Shown here: one piece after another, positions 1 to 6,411 of the stretch
Layout: every line of letters begins with the position of its first letter
Numbering within the stretch: position 1 is the stretch's first letter
Assembly (NCBI GenBank): GCA_947632275.1
Contig: CANROR010000042.1
Span: forward strand, 1 to 9,947
DNA from: an uncultured Bacilli bacterium
GTDB lineage: Bacteria; Bacillota_I; Bacilli_A; RF39; UBA660
DNA length: 9,947 nt
Direction: 5' to 3'
The notes under the pieces: model-generated
The model's input: the letters and a program-made list of their open reading frames with translations, nothing else
Database searches by the model: none
Told to the model about the DNA's origin: nothing
Translations under genes and position numbers: made by a program

Positions 1-1
1 T

Positions 2-2194
2 AAAAAAAATATTGTAAATTTGCTAACATTTCTTTTTGCTATAAGTTGGGGCCAAATTGTTTTTAGCTCTAACATTGAAACATATATATATGCACAAGTA
101 TTTCTAATATTGTTGTGGTTATTTGTGGCCTATAAAATGGATAAAAAATTAAATTATTACGATTATATTATTTTAGTATTATTAGGAATCGGGGCTTTGG
201 CAATTACCATTACTAATTTTGTTCAATATTTGATTGTCTTATTCATGGTGGTATTTTGTAATAAAAAAGAGTCTAAAAGATTCTTAAATTGTTTAATTAT
301 TTTAGCTATTGTTTTAGCAATGTCGGTAACATTAGCTACTGTCCAAAATATGATATGGCCAACGGCCCCAAATTTTTTCACCAAGAATATTATAGATTTT
401 TTTCATGGTAATAGTGAAGAAAAATTATATTTAAATTTTAGTTTAAATTTATCAAAAATAAAAAATGTTTTATTAATAGCATTTTGTTATTCCTTTAATA
501 TATATTCTTTAGTAAAACCGGGTAGTGGTATGTATTTAACTTTTAAATCATCAATGCTTTTCAATATTATAGCCTTAATTATAACTTTTGGTTTTATTGC
601 AATTAATCTTACTTTTATGTATAAAACTCGGAAAGAAATTGCTAAACATAAATTATATTATGGAATGCTTTTAGCACTTGTCTTTAATTTAGGATTTCAC
701 TTATTTTATGGAAATGATATAGCCTATATTTATGTTTGTCATTTTAATTTTTTAGTATTTTTTATTATCGGTTATGTCTTAAACTATTTTATTAAAAAGG
801 AAAATAAAATTATTAATTATTTAATTGCTTTAATTGGTGGTCTTTTGGCTATTAGAGGTATTTATCTAATGGCCTCATTGTTATTCCCAGTTTATAATCC
901 TATTGAATATTTTAGAATTATGCCAATTTTTGTTATACTGGTGGCAATATGTATTTTACTTTTTGTAATTATAAAAAATAAAAAATTAATAATTTTAATT
1001 TATCCAGTAATTATTCTTATTTCTTTTGGAGCTTGGAAATTAATTAATAAGCCTACGGTTTGTGTTGATAATTGTTCATTAATGGAAATTTATGAGGAAA
1101 AATTAAATTTATACGAAAAACAATTAAAAGAAATGCGTAACAATTTTATGGTAAAAAATTATGTGGAAAAAGATGATTATGAGAAAATTTATTTCTTTGG
1201 TATGGCTAATCGGCCAAAAATATTATATAAAGATGGCAAATTAATTAATGTTAAAACTAAAGATATAATGTATAGTTTTGATTATGATAAAGAACTAATA
1301 GTTCCAAATGAATATACTGTTATTTTAGCTAACAATGGTAAAGAAATTCAAATTTATGAAAATGAAAAAGGTATATATATAAAAGACACTGATGAAATTA
1401 AAACAATTTTTGAATCGAAAGAAGAATTAAATTTACCAAAATTTGAAAATAAAACTTATTCAGAAATATTGAAAGTTTTGCATCAAGAAGTTTTATATAA
1501 TATTGATGGTGAAATTCCTAAGCCAAATATTATAGCTTATGATTCTGCACGGTATCGTGATGCGATGATGGGCCTTAAAGTTTTAGAAGAAACTAAAAAT
1601 ATTAGTCTTTTAATTCCTTGGGTTGAATCATTAAATAATATATATGATTATGCTAAGGGAAAAAATATTGAAGAAATAGATAATTTAGGAGAATTATTGT
1701 ATATAATCGGTACTACCAATGTAGAAAAAAAGAATTTAGTAAATGAAATAGTTAAGGAAATAAATAAAATAAAGGTTAATAATCAAATTACTGGTATTAT
1801 CGATGGTGTAAGTCAAACTTACTATCCAACTTCTTTAGCAATTTATGGTTCAAAGAAAATGGGAATAAATCTAAATTTAATTCAACCAATGATTGATGAT
1901 TATTATGCTAATTTAACATGGTATCATGAAACTTTAATTCCATCAGCTAGTTCAATCGATAGCAATTTATATCCTTATTTAAATTGGGCTTATTATCATT
2001 ATAAAAGTTATGGTTCATTATATATGTTAGATGAATTGTATCCATTAACATATGAGGCAGCTAATGTAAATAGTGATAAAAAATTAGAAAATGAATGTTT
2101 TATTTCGGAATTTTATTGTGAAAAAAATATTTATGTTTCTCATATGTGGCATGCATCAGAAATGTTTTTATTCTTAATTAATTATGGAAATTGA
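2..2194 (+). CDS. Polytopic membrane protein, GT-C glycosyltransferase-like, with large extracytoplasmic C-terminal domain (5' truncated)
   Basis: The frame is open to the left edge, so the true start lies outside. A TTG at 20 is in frame but has no ribosome site and should not be taken as the start. Numbering from that TTG, residues 1-340 hold about nine to ten hydrophobic segments. A short S-x-x-E-T-Y element near 17-22 resembles the loop seen in some GT-C-type (PMT/DUF6080-like) membrane proteins; the acidic catalytic loop expected near the N-terminus is not in the window. After the last membrane segment (about 322-340) comes a short charged helix (355-375), a probably beta-rich part (385-465) and a helical C-terminal part (480-724) with an A-Y-D-S-A-R-Y-R-D element (506-514). 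Cysteine pairs C348/C352 and C693/C700 fall in the presumed outer part. It lies 47 nt before wecB. A role as lipid-sugar-dependent transferase is inference; the C-terminal domain is not recognised. Confidence 0.75.
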   Translation, partial: KKNIVNLLTFLFAISWGQIVFSSNIETYIYAQVFLILLWLFVAYKMDKKLNYYDYIILVLLGIGALAITITNFVQYLIVLFMVVFCNKKESKRFLNCLIILAIVLAMSVTLATVQNMIWPTAPNFFTKNIIDFFHGNSEEKLYLNFSLNLSKIKNVLLIAFCYSFNIYSLVKPGSGMYLTFKSSMLFNIIALIITFGFIAINLTFMYKTRKEIAKHKLYYGMLLALVFNLGFHLFYGNDIAYIYVCHFNFLVFFIIGYVLNYFIKKENKIINYLIALIGGLLAIRGIYLMASLLFPVYNPIEYFRIMPIFVILVAICILLFVIIKNKKLIILIYPVIILISFGAWKLINKPTVCVDNCSLMEIYEEKLNLYEKQLKEMRNNFMVKNYVEKDDYEKIYFFGMANRPKILYKDGKLINVKTKDIMYSFDYDKELIVPNEYTVILANNGKEIQIYENEKGIYIKDTDEIKTIFESKEELNLPKFENKTYSEILKVLHQEVLYNIDGEIPKPNIIAYDSARYRDAMMGLKVLEETKNISLLIPWVESLNNIYDYAKGKNIEEIDNLGELLYIIGTTNVEKKNLVNEIVKEINKIKVNNQITGIIDGVSQTYYPTSLAIYGSKKMGINLNLIQPMIDDYYANLTWYHETLIPSASSIDSNLYPYLNWAYYHYKSYGSLYMLDELYPLTYEAANVNSDKKLENECFISEFYCEKNIYVSHMWHASEMFLFLINYGN

Positions 2195-2241
2195 AATAAA
2201 AATTAAGATAAAAAATATTAAAAAAAGAGTAGGAGTAATTT

Positions 2242-3354
2242 ATGAAGAAAATTAAGGTAATGAGTATCTTTGGCACAAGACCAGAAGCTATTAAAATGGC
2301 ACCTCTGGTTAAAGAATTAGAAAAAAGAGAGGAAATCGAAAGTATTGTTTGTGTTACGGCCCAACATCGAGAAATGTTAGATCAAGTTTTAGAAACTTTT
2401 AAAATAAAACCAGATTATGACTTAGATATTATGAAAAGTGGGCAAACCTTAAGTGATATTACAACGAGAGTATTAAAAGGTTTAGAAGATGTAATAGCAG
2501 AATGCAAACCCGATATTGTATTAGTTCATGGCGATACGACAACTACTTTTGCTGGTGCTTTAGCCGCTTTTTATCAACAAGTAGCAATTGGTCATGTGGA
2601 AGCCGGACTTAGAACTAATGATAAATATAGTCCTTATCCCGAAGAAATGAATCGCCAAATGGTTGATTGTATGACCGATATTTATTTTGCCCCTACTAAT
2701 TTAAGTAAAGAAAATTTATTAAAAGAAAATATCGAAGAAAGTAAAATATATGTCACTGGTAATACCGTAATAGATGCCATGAGTACAACTATCTCCGATA
2801 GTTATATGCATAAAGAATTAGAATGGATAAAAGATAGTGATAGAATGATTCTTTTAACGGCTCATCGTCGAGAAAATTTAGGTGAACCTATGCGGAGAAT
2901 ATTTAAAGGTATCAAAAGAGTAGTGGATGAATTTAGTGATATCAAAGTAATTTATCCGATTCATATGAATCCCAAAGTTAGAGAAGTAGCCAACGAAGTT
3001 TTTGCCGGTTGTGATCGCGTAAGATTAATTGAACCATTAGAAGTATTTGATTTTCATAATTTTCAAAATAAGAGTTATTTAATTTTAACGGATTCTGGTG
3101 GTATTCAAGAAGAAGCACCATCATTAGGTAAACCAGTTTTAGTATTAAGAGATACAACAGAAAGACCCGAAGGAATAGAAGCCGGAACCTTAAAACTTGT
3201 TGGAACTGATGAAGAAACAATCTATCAAGAAACCAAAAAATTATTAGAAGATAAGTCGGAATACGAAAAAATGAGCAAAGCATCAAATCCTTACGGCGAT
3301 GGCAAAGCAAGCCAAAGAATAGTTGATGCAATTATTGAAAGGTTGGAAAAATAA
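2242..3354 (+). CDS. wecB: UDP-N-acetylglucosamine 2-epimerase (non-hydrolysing)
   Basis: Cytosolic enzyme that interconverts UDP-GlcNAc and UDP-ManNAc, giving the ManNAc donor for wall teichoic acid linkage units, capsules and related polymers (WecB/MnaA/RffE family). The 370 residues match the family's usual length, and the ATG has AGGAG at 2231-2235 with a 6-nt spacer. Visible hallmarks are the N-terminal FGTRPEAIK (R13, K18), HGDTTTT (D98), GHVEAGLRT (E120), PYPEEMNRQ (E134), TAHRRENLG (H208) and the UDP-binding TDSGGIQEE segment (S285, E290/E291). These correspond to the catalytic and UDP-contacting residues of the E. coli enzyme. No key residue is missing. The next gene starts at or within its last codons, so the two are probably co-transcribed and translationally coupled. 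The absence of UDP-ManNAc dehydrogenase (WecC) nearby fits use of ManNAc itself rather than the uronic acid. Confidence 0.96.
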   Translation: MKKIKVMSIFGTRPEAIKMAPLVKELEKREEIESIVCVTAQHREMLDQVLETFKIKPDYDLDIMKSGQTLSDITTRVLKGLEDVIAECKPDIVLVHGDTTTTFAGALAAFYQQVAIGHVEAGLRTNDKYSPYPEEMNRQMVDCMTDIYFAPTNLSKENLLKENIEESKIYVTGNTVIDAMSTTISDSYMHKELEWIKDSDRMILLTAHRRENLGEPMRRIFKGIKRVVDEFSDIKVIYPIHMNPKVREVANEVFAGCDRVRLIEPLEVFDFHNFQNKSYLILTDSGGIQEEAPSLGKPVLVLRDTTERPEGIEAGTLKLVGTDEETIYQETKKLLEDKSEYEKMSKASNPYGDGKASQRIVDAIIERLEK

Positions 3355-3355
3355 A

Positions 3356-4447
3356 GTGAAAGAAAAGAGTAAGAAACGGAATAATGCTATAGATTTTTTT
3401 AGAGGATTAATTGCTATTCACATAATTATGATTCATACAGTTTTTCATTCAGGAAATCTTTATGTACCATATAAAATTCAAAGCTGGGTCTTATTATTTG
3501 ACGTTCCAATTTTTTTAATTTTGTCGGGGATGACTTTTGCTTTCCATGAAAGTCCTGGAAAAAAGCTTCAGGAAATAGCCAAAGTAATGTTTAAATGGCT
3601 CATTTTTATTTGCTTTTGTTATGTATATTTATATTTTGTTGATAGACAAAGTTTACATATAAAAGATTTTACTAGTTGGCTTGTTTTTAATCCTCATACT
3701 AATAGCGCCTATACTTTAGGAGTTAGTTATTCTTTATGGTTTATGTTACCGTTTATTGAATCATCAATTATTTGTTCAATTCTAATCTATTTTACCGTTC
3801 AAGGTTGTAAAAATGATAATGAAAAAATTGTTAGAATATTATTATTATTATTATTACTTTTCGGCGTTTTTTTGTTAGTTGCAGGATATTCTAAAATTTA
3901 TTTTGGTATGAGTTTAAATACCATTTACTATTGCATCTTTTACTTATTAGGTTATTTAAGTATGAAATGCAAATTTACCAATATCAAAAGTTTTATATTT
4001 GTCGAAGCTATAGTTATTTCTTTATTTATAATAGCTTTACATTATAATAATTTGCAAATAGCCGATTTACAAATATTAAAAAGTGAAGGAAGCTATATAT
4101 ATGTATTAGCTTCATTGATTAGCTGCTTATTAGTTATTTATTTGAAAGATAAAATAAAATGTGATTCTTTAATATTTAAGCCAATAAATTTTATTGGTAA
4201 AAATGCCTTATATTTATTTTTTTCTCAAGGACTAAGTTCTTCACTAATGTTTTTAATTGTTCCTAAAATAAATATTGCAAATGTCTATTTGAAAATTATA
4301 TTAATGTTTTTGATTAATTTAGGTATTTCTTTAACTTTTTTCATAATTTTAATGTTAGTGTATAAACTAGTTGATATCATAATAAATAAATTAAAAAAAG
4401 TTGGTTGGCTAAGATTAGAAAATTTTATCATTAGTAATGATAAATAA
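3356..4447 (+). CDS. Acyltransferase-3 family integral membrane protein
   Basis: Predicted membrane O-acyltransferase, the kind that acetylates or otherwise acylates surface sugars or glycolipids. With the GTG start at 3356 the product has 363 residues and about ten hydrophobic segments. The family signature is at the N-terminus: IDFFRG (D13, R16) followed eleven residues after R16 by H27, the family's conserved histidine, then VPIFLILSG (50-58). Longer starts exist in the same frame (TTG 3323, ATG 3326), but they lie inside wecB and lack a good ribosome site. GTG 3356 lies one base after the wecB stop, has GAAAGG at 3337-3342 (a rather long 13-nt spacer) and gives the short basic N-terminus typical of the family. 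A (TTA)6 tract encodes part of a seven-leucine run. The substrate cannot be read from sequence; context suggests a sugar of the surface polymer made here. Confidence 0.88.
   Translation: MKEKSKKRNNAIDFFRGLIAIHIIMIHTVFHSGNLYVPYKIQSWVLLFDVPIFLILSGMTFAFHESPGKKLQEIAKVMFKWLIFICFCYVYLYFVDRQSLHIKDFTSWLVFNPHTNSAYTLGVSYSLWFMLPFIESSIICSILIYFTVQGCKNDNEKIVRILLLLLLLFGVFLLVAGYSKIYFGMSLNTIYYCIFYLLGYLSMKCKFTNIKSFIFVEAIVISLFIIALHYNNLQIADLQILKSEGSYIYVLASLISCLLVIYLKDKIKCDSLIFKPINFIGKNALYLFFSQGLSSSLMFLIVPKINIANVYLKIILMFLINLGISLTFFIILMLVYKLVDIIINKLKKVGWLRLENFIISNDK
3838..3855 (+). repeat. ATT trinucleotide tract inside the acyltransferase gene
   Basis: Six perfect ATT units read in frame as six consecutive TTA leucine codons within a membrane segment. 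Because the unit is three bases, a change in copy number would alter the leucine count without breaking the frame. Confidence 0.8.
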
Positions 4448-4452
4448 GGAGG
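4446..4452 (+). promoter_or_regulatory. Shine-Dalgarno site that fixes the TTG start of the UbiA-family gene
   Basis: A perfect AAGGAGG overlaps the last two bases of the acyltransferase stop codon and lies 8 nt before TTG 4461. The in-frame ATG at 4437 is upstream of this site and lacks its own, so initiation at TTG 4461 is much more likely. Confidence 0.85.
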
Positions 4453-4460
4453 CAAAAAAT

Positions 4461-5303
4461 TTGAAAAAATATTTAGAATTGATTAGGGTTAAACATTGGA
4501 TAAAAAATATCTTAATTTTTATTCCCATGGTAACGGCGAAAATAATTAATGTTTCCAATGTAATAACAATGTTTTTAGGTTTTATATCTTTTTCATTTAT
4601 GACTAGCTTTGTATATATAATAAATGATGTAAGAGATATTGAAAAAGATAAATTACATCCTCGAAAAAAGAATAGACCATTACCAAGTGGCAAGATAAAA
4701 AAATCTACTGCAATAGTTATTGCAGTATTAATGATTATTCTTTCGATAACCATTAATATATATATTAATAAAAGTTTATTTAATTTAGCCTTTTATTTTA
4801 TAATGGCATATTTAATAATAAATTTAGCTTATAGCTTTGGATTAAAGAATGTTGCCATTATTGATATCGCCATTTTATCCGCGGGCTTTATTTTAAGAAT
4901 TTATTATGGTGCGGCTTTAGTAAATGTGGAAGTTTCCGATTGGTTATTTTTAACAATTCTTAATGCTTCACTATTTTTAGGCTTTGGTAAAAGAAGAAAA
5001 GAAATTAATCAAAATAAAGATTCGCGAAAAGTTTTGAAAGAATATAACGAAGATTTTTTGGATAAATTCCAATATTTATCATTAGCGTTAATGTTAGTTT
5101 TTTATTCTTTATGGGTTACAAGTCAAAATATAAATTATTTATTTTTAACTATACCACTTATTATGATAATTTTTATGAAGTATTCACTAGTAATTGAAAA
5201 AAGTAGTGAAGGTGATCCAACAACTATTTTATATCAAGATAAAGTTTTATTAGCATTATGTGGATTGTACGGAATAATTATGTTGTTATTGTTGGTGTTT
5301 TAG
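4461..5303 (+). CDS. UbiA-superfamily prenyltransferase, decaprenyl-phosphate phosphoribosyltransferase-like
   Basis: Integral membrane enzyme expected to transfer 5-phosphoribose from PRPP to a polyprenyl phosphate (the Rv3806c/DPPR-synthase branch of UbiA) rather than to prenylate a quinone or haem ring. With the TTG start the protein has 280 residues and eight to nine hydrophobic segments, beginning with the L-x-R-V-K-H-W-x-K-N pattern typical of this branch. The first aspartate-rich loop is NDVRDIEKD (55-63), followed by HP (66-67) and NRPLPSG (71-77). The second polar region has D135, GFxxR (R146) and GKRRKE (176-181), then LKEYNEDFLD (193-202) and EGDPTTILYQDK (250-261), which are DPPR-synthase-like features. 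Its stop is directly followed by the ATG of the HAD-GtrA fusion, the enzyme and flipping partner expected for the next steps. No DprE1/DprE2 epimerase is in the window, so the final sugar could be ribose rather than arabinose. The substrate is inferred from family resemblance. Confidence 0.88.
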   Translation: MKKYLELIRVKHWIKNILIFIPMVTAKIINVSNVITMFLGFISFSFMTSFVYIINDVRDIEKDKLHPRKKNRPLPSGKIKKSTAIVIAVLMIILSITINIYINKSLFNLAFYFIMAYLIINLAYSFGLKNVAIIDIAILSAGFILRIYYGAALVNVEVSDWLFLTILNASLFLGFGKRRKEINQNKDSRKVLKEYNEDFLDKFQYLSLALMLVFYSLWVTSQNINYLFLTIPLIMIIFMKYSLVIEKSSEGDPTTILYQDKVLLALCGLYGIIMLLLLVF

Positions 5304-6260
5304 ATGAATATATATGATTTTGATAAAACAATATATAATGGGGATTCTAGTATTGATTTTTTTAAATTTTGTTTTAAAAAAAATAAAAAGATTATTTGGT
5401 TAATTCCTAAAATAATTTGGACAATGGTGTTTTATTTATTAAAAATATATGAAAAGGAAAAATTTAAATCAGTCTTTTTTAGCTTTATAAAATATTTTGA
5501 TAATATAGAGCAAGTGGTTTTGGAATTTTGGCAATTTAAAGATTATAAATTAAAAAAATTTTATCTTGACCAGTTTCAGAAAGACGATATTATAATAAGT
5601 GCATCTCCGGAATTTTTATTGCAACCGGTTGCTAAACGCTATCAATTTAAATTGATAGCTACCAAAATTGATAGCCAAACGGGAAATTTGATTGGTAAAA
5701 ATTGTCATGGAGAAGAAAAGGTACGAAGATTAAAAAAATTAAATATTAAAGCTTGTAATAAATTTTATTCAGATTCTCTAAGTGATTTACCAGTAGCAAA
5801 GTTAGCGAAAAAAGCCTATATTGTTCGAAATGATGAAATTATTCCTTGGCAAGATTATAAACCATCTTTAAAAAAGAAAATTATTAATTTATTATTTGAT
5901 AGAGATTTTTTTGTTTTTTTAGCTATAGGATGTATTAATGCCATTAATGGAATATGGTTAGCCTTGGTTTATTCATTATTAATAAAAAATGCTATCGTTG
6001 CGTATATATTTGGATTTTTTACTAGTTTATTAATAGCTTATATTTTAAATTCAATATTAAATTTTAAATCTAAATTATCTTTTAAAAAATTTATTTTATT
6101 TGCAGTTAATAATATTCCTAATTTTATAATTCAAGTAGTTTCTGTTATTGTTTTAATAATGATATTAAAATGGCCTAAAATAATTGCCTATGGAATATCT
6201 GCCGTTATTGCGGTACCAATAACTTTTATTTTAGTTAAGTTAAATGTATTTAAAAAATAA
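5304..6260 (+). CDS. Fusion of HAD-IB phosphatase and GtrA-family membrane domain
   Basis: Two-domain protein of 318 residues. Residues 1-185 form a HAD superfamily subclass IB phosphatase: motif I DFDKT (D5 nucleophile, D7 acid/base), motif II ISAS (S99), motif III lysine (probably K139) and motif IV DSLSD (D157, D161), all intact. A hydrophobic stretch near 30-48 sits where the cap lies and may be membrane-associated. Residues 198-317 form a GtrA domain with four membrane segments, including FLAIGCINAING (205-216), an N-S-x-x-N-F motif (249-254) and a closing P-x-T-F (305-308). GtrA proteins are implicated in moving or presenting polyprenyl-linked sugars. The ATG directly abuts the prenyltransferase stop and has no ribosome site of its own, so translation is probably coupled. 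The likely job is to dephosphorylate polyprenyl-phospho-5-phosphoribose and help it cross the membrane. The domain calls are firm; the substrate is inference. Confidence 0.9.
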   Translation: MNIYDFDKTIYNGDSSIDFFKFCFKKNKKIIWLIPKIIWTMVFYLLKIYEKEKFKSVFFSFIKYFDNIEQVVLEFWQFKDYKLKKFYLDQFQKDDIIISASPEFLLQPVAKRYQFKLIATKIDSQTGNLIGKNCHGEEKVRRLKKLNIKACNKFYSDSLSDLPVAKLAKKAYIVRNDEIIPWQDYKPSLKKKIINLLFDRDFFVFLAIGCINAINGIWLALVYSLLIKNAIVAYIFGFFTSLLIAYILNSILNFKSKLSFKKFILFAVNNIPNFIIQVVSVIVLIMILKWPKIIAYGISAVIAVPITFILVKLNVFKK

Positions 6261-6357
6261 ATAATACTTATATTTCTTATGGAAATGGATATTCATAAAA
6301 TGTTAAAGCAATTACCATGGTTATTTGTTTTTAAATACTATAAAGTTTTATAAATGT

Positions 6358-6386
6358 TTGCCTAAATATAATATTTTTTGTATAAT
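6358..6386 (+). promoter_or_regulatory. Sigma-70-type promoter for the PssA-LtaS fusion gene
   Basis: TTGCCT at 6358-6363, a 17-nt spacer and a perfect TATAAT at 6381-6386 lie in the 151-nt gap after the HAD-GtrA gene. Transcription would start near 6393, leaving a leader of about 19 nt that contains the AGGAG ribosome site. This implies the downstream genes can be expressed apart from the upstream cluster. Confidence 0.7.
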
Positions 6387-6397
6387 GTTTTTATACG

Positions 6398-6402
6398 AGG
6401 AG
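6398..6402 (+). promoter_or_regulatory. Shine-Dalgarno site fixing the start at ATG 6412
   Basis: AGGAG with a 9-nt spacer to ATG 6412. The frame is open further upstream to an ATG-like start at 6325, but the predicted promoter lies inside that extension, so the longer form is unlikely. Confidence 0.8.
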
Positions 6403-6411
6403 TACACAGTA

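Noticed and set aside
2195..2241. Possible promoter between the first gene and wecB
   Set aside because: TTGAAA at 2191-2196 overlaps the stop codon, but no acceptable -10 box lies 16-18 nt downstream; only the AGGAG ribosome site is convincing.
2978..3331. Reverse-strand open frame of 117 codons within wecB
   Set aside because: It lies wholly opposite a well-conserved gene, has leucine/arginine-rich low-complexity composition and no ribosome site or family motif.
4415..4753. Reverse-strand open frame of 112 codons across the acyltransferase/UbiA junction
   Set aside because: It is antisense to the conserved NDxxD region of the prenyltransferase and shows no independent coding signal.
6310..6332. 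Possible intrinsic terminator after the HAD-GtrA gene
   Set aside because: The inverted repeat around the CCATGG site has a stem of only about six mostly A-T pairs with a mismatch, and the following T tract is interrupted. It is too weak to call.
6325..6411. Upstream extension of the fusion gene by 29 codons
   Set aside because: The extension contains the promoter, has no ribosome site at its start, and AGGAG clearly serves ATG 6412.
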